Assembly: GCA_964586235.1 (NCBI GenBank)
Contig: CAZPIO010000012.1
Span: 1 to 64,000 of the forward strand
Length of the DNA stretch: 64,000 nucleotides
From: JAUCQB01 sp964586235
GTDB taxonomy: Bacteria > Planctomycetota > Phycisphaerae > UBA1845 > PWPN01
Direction: 5' to 3'
Every line of letters begins with the position of its first letter. Position 1 is the first letter of the stretch. The notes under the pieces are model-generated. The model ran no database searches. It was not told where the DNA came from and worked only from the letters and a program-made list of their open reading frames with translations. The position numbers and the translations under genes are program-made. This document shows positions 16,943-25,350 of this stretch, piece after piece.

Positions 16943-19900
16943 TCACCACTGCAGCTCGACTCGTACCGTGTTGCCGGCCACGGCGGTGATCGGCGAGGTC
17001 AGGGTTACGACGGCCATGTCCTTGTTCACCTTCGTTTCGAGGAACAGGTTCCGGTCGTCGAGTCTGGCTTTGGCGGTGGCCGTCTTGATGCCGGCCGGGA
17101 GGCCGAAGCGCAGCTCCTTGATGTCACATCGGCCCCAATCGAACGCCAGGATGTCGGTCTGGGACTTGGCGGCGCGCTTTTGCTCGAACCGGCCCCAGCC
17201 CTCGGCGGTGCTGAAGAACGAACGGTGGTCGTCGGGTGTGATCCTTGGGTTGAAAGTCAGTCGCTGCGCGGGACCGTTATAGGCATAGCCCTGAGCCGCC
17301 AGCAGTAGCGACCAACTGCTCATCGCCCGGGCGTAGTAGTCGCCGCACTCGATCTCGTTCCATGGGCTGCGCTTCGTGCCGTCGTAGCGTTCTCGGGCCC
17401 CGCGGACGATGATGAGGCCCTCGTCGAGCTGGTCCTCGTAGATCTTGTGTGCCGCGACCTGGTACTCGACGCCCGTCCAGCACTCGTCGCGGTAGAGGAT
17501 CGGGTCTTCGGGCCGTCCGCCCTTGGGCCAGGAGCCGCACAGCAGACCCTTGTCGTCGCCGTCGGCGAATTCGAGAAACCGCTGCGTGCCTTCGAAGCCG
17601 TCGATCTTCCAGAGCCAGTTGTGTTTGAAGACGGCCTTGAGGGCACTTCGCACCTGCTCGACGGGCAGGATGTCGCCGAGGTTGAGCACCCGTGCCCACC
17701 ACTGCCCCACCACCTGGTCGGACCAGCAGCCCTTGCCGTAGCCGAGGTTGATGTTGTCGGCGATCTGGATGTAGTACTCGCCGTCGAACAGCGACGCCGC
17801 GATCTTTTCACGGCCGGATTCGTACAGCCGCCTGTACTTGTCGGCTGCGAGCTTGTCGGAGCAGAGCCGGGCCATCTCTTCCGCCGCACGCAGGGCCGCG
17901 AGGTACAGCGAGCTGACAAACGTGTTCTGGCCGTAGATGTCGCGGTCGTAGGTGTTGAACTGCGGCCGTTCCATGACGCCGTCGCCGTCCTTGTCCCAGG
18001 TCCTGATGGCGAATTCCATGGCCTTCTTGATGCGCTCCCAGTACTCGTCGAGGAATCGCCGGTCGGGCGACTGCAGGTACTCGCGATAGGCCTTGAGGAT
18101 TGCCCCACACTGGCCGTCGGCCACCGGCGGCGAGCCCTTATTGGGGTTGTCGCGAGGCACGGAGACGCGATGGTTGAGGCCCCCGTCTTCGTTCTGGTGG
18201 AACCTCAGCTCGGTCTTGCGCATATCGCGTTCGAGGGCCGGCCAGACCTTAGCCAGAGCCTGCTCGTAGTTCCACACGTGGTTGCAGTTCATCGGGCAGC
18301 ACCCGCCGCCGTTCCAATTGCAGCCTTCAAAACCGTACAAGGTTCCATCCTTTGTCCAGAAGCAGGTAGGTGAGCGGACAATCGAGACGTTGGCCGCGGC
18401 GGCATCGACAAGGTACTGCGGCAGCGTGGTGTCGAACATCGCGTCCCGCCAGGCAAAGGTGTGCTTGCGCAGGCCGGCGAGGTTCGCGATGACGTAGCGG
18501 GCAACGTCCAGGGCATCCTGGTACCAGTTATCGTACATGTTGCCGACTGCGATGACGCCGCCGGCGCCCGGCCGGTAGTTGTTCTGGGGGTAATACTGGT
18601 TGGGGAATCGCCAGGTGAAGATGAAGGTCGCCTCGGCGGCGCTGCCGGGGGCAGCCTTCCGCTGTACACAGAGTGCCGCGTTGACGGTCCGGCCGGGGCC
18701 GGTGGGGCCGGTGTGCGGGGTCGTGTCGCCGACTTTGGGCAGCGGCCAGGCCATCGGCAGGCGCCCGGAGTCGGCCAGGGAACGGAGAAGCCGGTCGCGA
18801 TCCACCCAATCATGGGCGATAGAGGCGTCGACGGCCGGCGTCGCCAGGCACATGGTGCCGAAAGACGGCGCGTCGGGCATCCGGCCGACCTGCGGGCGAT
18901 ACTCGACGCCTGCCAGGGAAGCGATCATCGACAGGAGCCGGTCGGACAAGGGCGGGCCGTCCTTCGGCCCGGCATCCTTGGCCAGATCCCGCGGAATCAC
19001 CACGACCTCGCCGCGTCCGACGCCGACCGGCCGGCTCGCTGTACCACTTGCTGCATCCTTAAGGAGTGTATTCCACTCTTCCGCCTCATCCATTGTGACC
19101 GCATCGACGGGCAGGTTGCTCAGCCGGATGTCGTCGGCCAGGATGTGCCCCCAGCCGCCGCTCTCCTCGTCGACCAGTTCGATGCGGGCCTCGCGGTTGA
19201 AGAACTCGGAGACGTCCCACTCCTGGCGTTCGAGGTGCTCGGTGTTCCTGCCGGTGGTGCTGCGAACGGCCTTGCCGTCGACGACCAGGTTGATGCAGCA
19301 GCGGTCCGGATGATTGCCGCCGCCGACGAGGAACGAGACGTACTTCTCCTGGATGATGAACACCGGCGAGGCCAGCCGGCCGTGGGGACCGTCGTTCGGA
19401 TCGAAGGAGTTGACCAGGCCGGCTCCGAGGAAGCCGGTGACGGGGTTCTGGTCCGGGGCGGTGCCGCCTTGCGGTTTGCGAAACGCCCGGCCCCTGGCCG
19501 TCCAATGGCCGAAGCTCGGGTCGTCAAACGAGGCGAAGACGGTCTCGCGGCGCCGCACGCCGGCGGGCACCGTCGGCTGAACCGGCTTTGTCAGCGGATT
19601 CTTCGTGCCCGACAGCAGCAGGAGTGCGCCGTACTCGCGAACGCTCTCGGCGATTTGTTTGAGCAGCGAGCCGCCGATCCGTTTGAGGTCTCCGGTCGCT
19701 AGCCAGTAGACCACTCGGATGTTGGGATTCGCGGTCGGGCGTCCCACGCCCATGAAGCTCAGCCCGCGAACGGTGGCGACTTCCGACAGCGGCAGGTCGT
19801 GATGGTCCATCACCAGTTCGAGCGGCGGTGAGATCTCGGCGGGTTTGCCGGCCTCGGCCTTCATGAACACCGAGCAGATGCGCTCATCGATGACTGGTGT

Positions 19901-20608
19901 GTTGATGTTGCCGCCGTAGGTCCGGTGGGCGACGCCGTTGGAGGCGCCCTGTCCGGCATGTCCGATCGCGTTCTGAAGCGAACTGAGCAGAGAGACCTCG
20001 ATCGGTTTGTCTGTCTTATTGATCGCCCGCAGCGTGAAGATGGCGCATGGGATGGCCGAGTCCTTTTCGTTCAGCGGAATCAGCGGGTTGAAGGCTTCAA
20101 GTTCGAGGTCAACGGGCAGTTCCGGGTCGCTGAAGGACAAACGGGCAACCGGGTACTGTCCTATGAAGGTGACGTCGCGGATTCCCTGGACCGGTCCCAG
20201 CGGCTCCCGCTGAAGCACTCGGACAATCGCCGGCTTACCCTCCTGCTGAACGCGGACGGCGAAGAAGGAGTCGTCCACGAGCGTGTTCTTCTGGATATTG
20301 TTGAAGATCTGCCAGTTGACCAGACGGCCGGAGCCGTGGAGCCAGATGGTGCCGGTGCCGATACCGCCGAGCGGGAAGATGAGCTTCTCCAGGTGCTTGC
20401 CGGTATAGGCGATGGTCTTGCCGGGCTGCAGGAGTTGATCGAACCACTCCTTGCCAGGCGGGGTCTTGCATTCAGGGGGTATGTGGCCCGGCTCCGCGTT
20501 CGCGGGCTTGCCGGCAACCAGCAGCCCGGCCGTGCCGGCCCCGATCTTGAGGACTTCGCGCCTGGAAACACCCGACCGGCATTCGCAATCACGACCGCAC
20601 TGGCTCAT
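16943..20608 (-). CDS. Tat-exported GH116 (DUF608) glycoside hydrolase with inserted lectin-like module
   Basis: 1221 residues from the ATG at 20608, which has GGAGGAG six bases upstream; the GTG at 20623 lies inside that region. SRREVLKIGAGTAGLLVAG is a twin-arginine signal. The N-terminal domain carries FPLGGIGTGTIWLHGSGRL, as in bile-acid beta-glucosidase/GBA2 relatives, and the C-terminal alpha-barrel has YGFEGC...CNHVWNYEQALAKVWP and FNTYDRDIYGQNTFVSSLYL, the expected nucleophile and acid/base regions. Between them (about residues 345-490) is a beta-sandwich with SPVFIIQEKYVSFLVGGG and GGWGHILADDI, resembling a module found in GH32 proteins. Family activity is beta-glucosidase, beta-xylosidase or glucosylceramidase. 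Confidence 0.88.
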   Translation of the reverse strand: MSQCGRDCECRSGVSRREVLKIGAGTAGLLVAGKPANAEPGHIPPECKTPPGKEWFDQLLQPGKTIAYTGKHLEKLIFPLGGIGTGTIWLHGSGRLVNWQIFNNIQKNTLVDDSFFAVRVQQEGKPAIVRVLQREPLGPVQGIRDVTFIGQYPVARLSFSDPELPVDLELEAFNPLIPLNEKDSAIPCAIFTLRAINKTDKPIEVSLLSSLQNAIGHAGQGASNGVAHRTYGGNINTPVIDERICSVFMKAEAGKPAEISPPLELVMDHHDLPLSEVATVRGLSFMGVGRPTANPNIRVVYWLATGDLKRIGGSLLKQIAESVREYGALLLLSGTKNPLTKPVQPTVPAGVRRRETVFASFDDPSFGHWTARGRAFRKPQGGTAPDQNPVTGFLGAGLVNSFDPNDGPHGRLASPVFIIQEKYVSFLVGGGNHPDRCCINLVVDGKAVRSTTGRNTEHLERQEWDVSEFFNREARIELVDEESGGWGHILADDIRLSNLPVDAVTMDEAEEWNTLLKDAASGTASRPVGVGRGEVVVIPRDLAKDAGPKDGPPLSDRLLSMIASLAGVEYRPQVGRMPDAPSFGTMCLATPAVDASIAHDWVDRDRLLRSLADSGRLPMAWPLPKVGDTTPHTGPTGPGRTVNAALCVQRKAAPGSAAEATFIFTWRFPNQYYPQNNYRPGAGGVIAVGNMYDNWYQDALDVARYVIANLAGLRKHTFAWRDAMFDTTLPQYLVDAAAANVSIVRSPTCFWTKDGTLYGFEGCNWNGGGCCPMNCNHVWNYEQALAKVWPALERDMRKTELRFHQNEDGGLNHRVSVPRDNPNKGSPPVADGQCGAILKAYREYLQSPDRRFLDEYWERIKKAMEFAIRTWDKDGDGVMERPQFNTYDRDIYGQNTFVSSLYLAALRAAEEMARLCSDKLAADKYRRLYESGREKIAASLFDGEYYIQIADNINLGYGKGCWSDQVVGQWWARVLNLGDILPVEQVRSALKAVFKHNWLWKIDGFEGTQRFLEFADGDDKGLLCGSWPKGGRPEDPILYRDECWTGVEYQVAAHKIYEDQLDEGLIIVRGARERYDGTKRSPWNEIECGDYYARAMSSWSLLLAAQGYAYNGPAQRLTFNPRITPDDHRSFFSTAEGWGRFEQKRAAKSQTDILAFDWGRCDIKELRFGLPAGIKTATAKARLDDRNLFLETKVNKDMAVVTLTSPITAVAGNTVRVELQW

Positions 20609-21411
20609 GAGTAACTCCTCCACAACAGGGACTGCACGTAGACCCGACCGGCCAAGGCGGCATCGTAGGACAGTGTGGGACAGCCTGCCAGCCCATGTGG
20701 GGGCGGGCGGGTACCCGACGCTGGAACGTGGCCACGTCTACAGTGTAAGTTCTGCCAAGCCAGTGGCTTACATTCCCGCCTGGCGATGACGGGCAGGATT
20801 ACCTCTTTTACCCAGTTTGCCCAAGTTTGGGTCCGTTTGGCGCAACGGCTGGTTGGACCGCCATGACGCCGCCTTCGACAGGCTCAGGCCAGGGAGTTCG
20901 GGGTCCAGGACCCACGGGGAGACGAAGCTCTCCGTTTCAATGGGTTCGTTTGGAAAAAAGAGCTGTTAGCTCTTGGCTGTTAGCCAGACAGCGCGAGATC
21001 GGCGATTTTGGGTTGTCAAAGATCCGGGGATCCTGCTTCGCTTGGAGAGCCACGCAGGACAGGCAGCGGGCGATGACGCCGGTCCGTTCGGACCGGGCGG
21101 CGCGCGGACTGTCCGCCGGTCCCGTTGCCAACATGACACGGCAGGTGTTCGGGAAACGGGGGCGGGACGCGAGCAGGCAGGCTGAAAAAGACGCGGGCAC
21201 ACGGGGACGCCCACCGCGGCGGGTAAACTCCGACGCGGGGACACGGGGACACAGACACGGAGACACGGGGACGCGGAGACACCGGGACACAGACACGGAG
21301 ACGCGGGGACGCGGATCTCCTTTGCCCTTTCGAGACGAGACGGCCTGCGCCGCGGGTGGTGCGGCGCAGGCCGTGGAGGGTATCTGCCTGCTTGGCCATT
21401 GGTGACAAAGA
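20609..21411. other. Long intergenic stretch with low-complexity repeats
   Basis: About 800 bp without a convincing gene. Open frames here are rich in Arg, Gly and Thr and reflect base composition. The stretch holds short repeated words around 20940-21000 and the GACACGGGGAC-type tract at 21231-21314. Confidence 0.6.
21231..21314. repeat. Degenerate tandem repeat of GACACGGGGAC-like units
   Basis: Units of 6-8 bases of the form GACACG/GGGACA/GGAGAC recur for about 84 bp with few C or T runs. It gives long spurious frames on the plus strand. It lies just downstream of the secreted proline-rich protein gene. Confidence 0.75.
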
Positions 21412-22233
21412 CTACTTGGACGGTACCACGGTGATGTGGTAGGTGACGTCCTGCGACGCCCGCGGGTATGGCGGCGGAGGAGGCGGCGGACTCCCGGGCG
21501 GCGGAGGGGCCGGAAGCAACGTGAACGCCGCATTCCAGTGGATGGTGTGCTCGCCGACGGGCAGCGGGGCCAGCAGCAGGAAGGTGCCGAAGTCAATCAT
21601 CATCCCGTAAGGACCGGGATCAAGGCCCGGCAGGTTGTTCTCCGAGAGCACCATGGGCGTAACCGGCGACACCGCCGTGTACCGGTCGAGGTCTTTTACC
21701 GGCACCCCGTCGATCTCGCAGGTCGCTTCGGCCGTTTCCATGAGGTCGTTCATGTAGCCGGTGAACGCGGCCACGGCCGGTGGCACGTTCGGCCAGCCCC
21801 ACACCAGGTAGCTCTGGATGCACACGCAGAGGGGTGTGCCGGCGGGGATCACGGCGTTGCGCACCACGTCCCAGCCATGAGTCTCCGCCAGGAACCAGAC
21901 CGGTCCCGTCTGGCCCACGGAAGCGTCATAGTCACCCACCCAGGGCGGACGGTCCGGGTTCGGGCCGACGTCGGAGGGATCGTCCGCGTGGAGCGAGGGG
22001 TTGATCTCCGCCGGAATTGACATCACCCAGTTCCAGTAGGCGGTGTGCCACTCCGGGTAGGACATATCGAAGGGCGTCGAGCCGGGCGGCAGCACTCGGG
22101 GGTCGGCGGCCCTGCTCCCGTCGGCCAGGACGGGGCCGGCGCAGAGGACCGCGGTAATGCCGACTGCCAGGAGGGCGGCGCGCAGCACCGCCCTGAGATT
22201 CGGCCGTGAGGTGATAGACATTCTGCGTTTCAT
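21412..22233 (-). CDS. Secreted protein with YxxWxxxYWNW motif and polyproline loop
   Basis: 273 residues; ATG with AAGGAG upstream. A signal peptide (ALLAVGITAVLCAGPVLA) is followed by SYPEWHTAYWNWVMSIP, DYDASVGQTGPVWFLAETHG and VIPAGTPLCVCIQSY. This order matches a widespread secreted family of unknown function with SxxExxxxWWxW, GQxGPVWFL and PAGxxxxxPI. Near the C-terminus a PPPPGSPPPPPPPYP segment is inserted before the last strand (DVTYHITVVPS), probably a flexible surface loop. It is the last gene of a run of four secreted-protein genes on the minus strand. No enzymatic residue is evident. Confidence 0.78.
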   Translation of the reverse strand: MKRRMSITSRPNLRAVLRAALLAVGITAVLCAGPVLADGSRAADPRVLPPGSTPFDMSYPEWHTAYWNWVMSIPAEINPSLHADDPSDVGPNPDRPPWVGDYDASVGQTGPVWFLAETHGWDVVRNAVIPAGTPLCVCIQSYLVWGWPNVPPAVAAFTGYMNDLMETAEATCEIDGVPVKDLDRYTAVSPVTPMVLSENNLPGLDPGPYGMMIDFGTFLLLAPLPVGEHTIHWNAAFTLLPAPPPPGSPPPPPPPYPRASQDVTYHITVVPSK

Positions 22234-22472
22234 GGCGAGTTTCTCCTTGGTACAGGGATCACTGGAAAGGAACGCTCCGACACGTTGGTTTTCCGAATTT
22301 GCGTTTGATGTTCGGGCATCACCTCCTTCCCGGTCTCCCCTGGGGTCTGAAAGGGGACTCGCTGATTTTCGACGGCTGCTTCCCCCGCAGAATAAGTGTT
22401 GTCCTCTTTTTCGGTTCGGTGAGACCCGTCCTTGTCTTCAGCCCATGCCCCACCTTTCTTCCTCTAGCACAA

Positions 22473-22931
22473 TTAACGCTCCTCGACGAGTACGACATTT
22501 CCGGCTTCATCTTCGACCCAGAGGTCCGCGAACTGCCAAATAAACAGTCCTGAGGTGAATTCAGCTTTCAACCGCCCCCTGGCATCGGCTGTGAAGGGGT
22601 ACCCAAAGAAATGCTCATGCAAAATAGCCACCACCCCACCATACCGATACTCCACCCACCATTCGTGAACCACAACGCAATACTGCCTGCCTGGTGTGAG
22701 TTTCTGGCAACTCACGCTCACATCCACCGGGGATTCCGCGTTCGCCCACTGCAGAACGCACTTGCCAACTGCACCTGGCTCGGGAGGATCAACGGCCGGT
22801 GGGATAAGCTGAAAGACAACAGAACCTCTGGAGGTCAAGGCGTTCTTGCCCGCCATGGCCGGGCTGACGGCGAACATCGCCCCCAGCACCAGCGACCACG
22901 CAACGCAACCAAATCGGCTCACACGAATCAT
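22473..22931 (-). CDS. Small secreted protein, relative of the protein at 24535-24948
   Basis: 152 residues from the ATG at 22931 with AAGGAGAT upstream; the longer open frame to 22970 is rejected. After a signal peptide (GAMFAVSPAMA) it contains IPPAVDPPEPGAVGKCV, a beta domain with CQKLTPGRQYCVVV, FTADARGRLKAEF and ends LWVEDEAGNVVLVEER. The protein at 24535-24948 has the same order: PPEIDPPEPRASGTCI, KLTPGKQYFVCW, VTADGRGTLSVQF, VWVENEHGATVLVEEGY. Both flank the subtilase gene. The fold looks like a single beta-sandwich with an exposed strand after LTPGKQY. Function is unknown. Confidence 0.8.
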   Translation of the reverse strand: MIRVSRFGCVAWSLVLGAMFAVSPAMAGKNALTSRGSVVFQLIPPAVDPPEPGAVGKCVLQWANAESPVDVSVSCQKLTPGRQYCVVVHEWWVEYRYGGVVAILHEHFFGYPFTADARGRLKAEFTSGLFIWQFADLWVEDEAGNVVLVEER

Positions 22932-23022
22932 GACACTATCTCCTTGCGTCAGAACTGGTCCGCGGATCAACAGAAACCTGAACTTCCGCCGGGCGCGCGG
23001 ACCTGACGCCCGGCATGCATCG

Positions 23023-24444
23023 CTACTGCTGCACGGCCCGCAGGGCGTTGACGCGCCCGGCGCCGTAGTAATCGTCGTTGCCGGGTTTGCCCAGGTCGTC
23101 GGCGGATTGTTCGAGGATCGTGCGGACCTGGTCCGGGTGCATGGAGCCGCCGTTGGCCTCGATCACCAGCGCCGCCACGCCGCAAACGTGCGGGGCCGCG
23201 AAGCTGGTTCCGGAACCAAAGTTCCAGGTTCCTTTCTTTTCGAAATCCCCCGCGGGGCCGAAGTTAGTGCTCGAGCTGATAACCATGTTAAAGGCCGTGG
23301 CGACCACGGTGACTCCCGACCGCGTGACCACTTCGGCGGGAAGAGTCCAATCGAGGTTGCCGCCCGGCGCGGCCAGGTCAATCACCCGTTGGCCATAGTC
23401 GGTGTACGGGGCGGGCCAATCGAGGTCCACGGTCGGGTCGAGCGCCCAGCAATCTTTGGGGGCTGTGGCGGACACGCCAATCACGCCCGGCATGTCGCGG
23501 GGAAACTGAACCCACCAGCCGCGGCCGTCAAAGTTAATGCTGCTGTTGCCCGCGGAGGCAACCACCAGCGTGCCCTGTTGTTGGGCGAAGCTGACCGCGC
23601 GGACGGCGACGGAGTACGCCACGTCGGGTGTTTCCCACCAATCCGGATCCATCTTCAACCACCACCAGGACAGGCTCAGGTTGGCCACGTCCGCGTCGAT
23701 CTCGGCGGCGTAGAGGATCGCTTCTACCCACCAGCTCACTCGACTCAAGCGGACCCGATCGGAGAGGACCTTGATGGCCACCAGCTCGGCGTCGGGGGCG
23801 ACGCCGGTGATGCCGACACCGTCGTCGGCCGCGGCGATGATCCCGGCTACCTTGGTGGCGTGGCTGTCGTTGGTCCCCCAGCCGCCCGGGATGAACTCGA
23901 CCGTTTCACCGGGGACCAGACTCTTGCTCAGCGCCAGGTTGAGGTTCCGCACCAGGTCCGGGTGCGTGGTCATGATTCCGCTGTCGATCACGGCCACGCG
24001 AACTCCCTTGCCCGTGAACCCGAGTTCCCACGCGGCCGGGGCCTGAATAGCCTGGAGCCCCCACTGGAGCGGCGTCAGGTCGGCGTTCTTGTCCACGCCG
24101 GCACCTCCTCCGGAACCCGACTCGATGGGCAGGGACCCCGTGTCGTCCGCGGGGTACGCGATGGGGTCGGGAACGACCGACTTGATGCCCGTGATACTCT
24201 TGGCCTTGGTCGGAAATTCCGGGTCGGCCGAGGTCGCCACGGCCAGCCCGATCTGCGGAAAGACCTTCACGATCTGGCCGCCGGCCGCTCCTACTGCCTG
24301 CACCCGCTCCTCCGGAAAGTCGTTGCCTGCGGCGACGACGAGGTACTGCTCCGCTCGACTCGGCGCGACAGCAGCACCCAGCAAGCCGGCCGCGAGCACC
24401 GCGGCGACAATCAGCATTTTCAGCATGTTCGTTGTGCGATTCAT
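23023..24444 (-). CDS. Secreted subtilisin-family serine protease (S8)
   Basis: 473 residues; AGGAGA precedes the ATG. A signal peptide is followed by an inhibitor-like prodomain (YLVVAAGNDFPEERVQAV) and the S8 domain. Catalytic residues: Asp about 154 in VAVIDSG, His about 195 in NDSHATKVAGIIAA and Ser about 414 in GTSFAAPHVCG; Asn 300 in ASAGN is the oxyanion residue. The usual HGTHVAG is altered to HATKVAG, but the triad is intact. It would be exported and self-processed. It lies between the two related small secreted proteins, which could be substrates or inhibitors; that link is inference. Confidence 0.93.
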   Translation of the reverse strand: MNRTTNMLKMLIVAAVLAAGLLGAAVAPSRAEQYLVVAAGNDFPEERVQAVGAAGGQIVKVFPQIGLAVATSADPEFPTKAKSITGIKSVVPDPIAYPADDTGSLPIESGSGGGAGVDKNADLTPLQWGLQAIQAPAAWELGFTGKGVRVAVIDSGIMTTHPDLVRNLNLALSKSLVPGETVEFIPGGWGTNDSHATKVAGIIAAADDGVGITGVAPDAELVAIKVLSDRVRLSRVSWWVEAILYAAEIDADVANLSLSWWWLKMDPDWWETPDVAYSVAVRAVSFAQQQGTLVVASAGNSSINFDGRGWWVQFPRDMPGVIGVSATAPKDCWALDPTVDLDWPAPYTDYGQRVIDLAAPGGNLDWTLPAEVVTRSGVTVVATAFNMVISSSTNFGPAGDFEKKGTWNFGSGTSFAAPHVCGVAALVIEANGGSMHPDQVRTILEQSADDLGKPGNDDYYGAGRVNALRAVQQ

Positions 24445-24534
24445 CTTCCAGTCTCCTGATTAGAAAAGTCCATCAGTTCGAGTGAATTGGAGAGAACTCT
24501 GAGCATATTGCCGGTCCGAGATTGGTTTCGAGTC

Positions 24535-24948
24535 TTAATACCCTTCCTCCACGAGCACGGTAGCCCCGTGTTCGTTTTCGACCCATACGTGCACATATTC
24601 GTCCACGATGAATTGGACGCTCAGTGTGCCCCTACCATCGGCCGTGACTGAATAACATCCTGTGGCCCAAGTCGAATGCCCGAACCAGCAAACAAAATAC
24701 TGCTTGCCGGGCGTGAGTTTCGTGGATTTCACCGTCACCTCCGTGATGGGAACCGGTGGAAGAGGCGCGTCGCGGATGCACGTGCCGGATGCCCGAGGCT
24801 CGGGAGGGTCGATCTCCGGCGGCATCAGTTTGCAGACACGAGGCTGCTTTAAGCCGCCCCTGCCGCCTGCAAGGGCCGGCGAGGCGGCGAGAAGCCCGCC
24901 CAGGACGAGCACCAACACTGCTGTACCGACTCGTTTCATGGGATTCAT
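24535..24948 (-). CDS. Small secreted protein, relative of the protein at 22473-22931
   Basis: 137 residues; ATG at 24948 with AAAGGAG seven bases upstream. Signal peptide (VLVLVLGGLLAASPALA) then a Gly/Lys-rich linker, PPEIDPPEPRASGTCI, a beta-rich core with KLTPGKQYFVCWFGHS, GRGTLSVQF and a terminal VWVENEHGATVLVEEGY. It is clearly related to the protein at 22473-22931 and probably arose by duplication, with the protease gene now between them. It is the first gene of this four-gene minus-strand run. No function is recognised. Confidence 0.8.
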   Translation of the reverse strand: MNPMKRVGTAVLVLVLGGLLAASPALAGGRGGLKQPRVCKLMPPEIDPPEPRASGTCIRDAPLPPVPITEVTVKSTKLTPGKQYFVCWFGHSTWATGCYSVTADGRGTLSVQFIVDEYVHVWVENEHGATVLVEEGY

Positions 24949-25350
24949 CGCAGTTCTCCTTTTGTCGCTAGGTTTCGTGCACCGTTACCTGGTATTGTGC
25001 TCGGGCGCGCAGACCTCCGGCCCCGGGTGGACGGGGAGGCCACTAACGCGGGTGGCGATGAGTCAGGGCCAGCGTCAGGATGCGCACACTCAGACCGGCG
25101 ACCTGACTCGAGCCCCTCCCGCCCGACCCAGTGGCACGCTCATTCAATAGAGCGCCACGAACGGAAGATTTGCTTCATTTTTCTCGGTTGCATTCCCCAA
25201 AGGTGTTCAAAGGGCCGGGCGGGGTGCTGCTGGAGTGCGCGGAACTGGCTCCTCCCTTGCGGATGAAGACGTGCTCCGCCCTGGACGAAGGGCCACCTTG
25301 AAATCTTCATCACGCGGGGCCACTGACGCGGTAGAACAGTACTGACGCCC
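24949..25350. other. Intergenic, possible decayed sequence
   Basis: A 402-bp gap between the start of a secreted-protein gene and the stop of the TPR kinase gene. It must contain the promoter for the run of secreted proteins. A minus-strand frame at 25140-25320 is open but not protein-like; I cannot tell whether it is decayed coding DNA. Confidence 0.4.

Noticed and set aside
20827..21405. Plus-strand frame through the GACACGGGGAC repeat
   Set aside because: Its product is Arg/Gly/Thr/His low complexity created by the tandem repeat.
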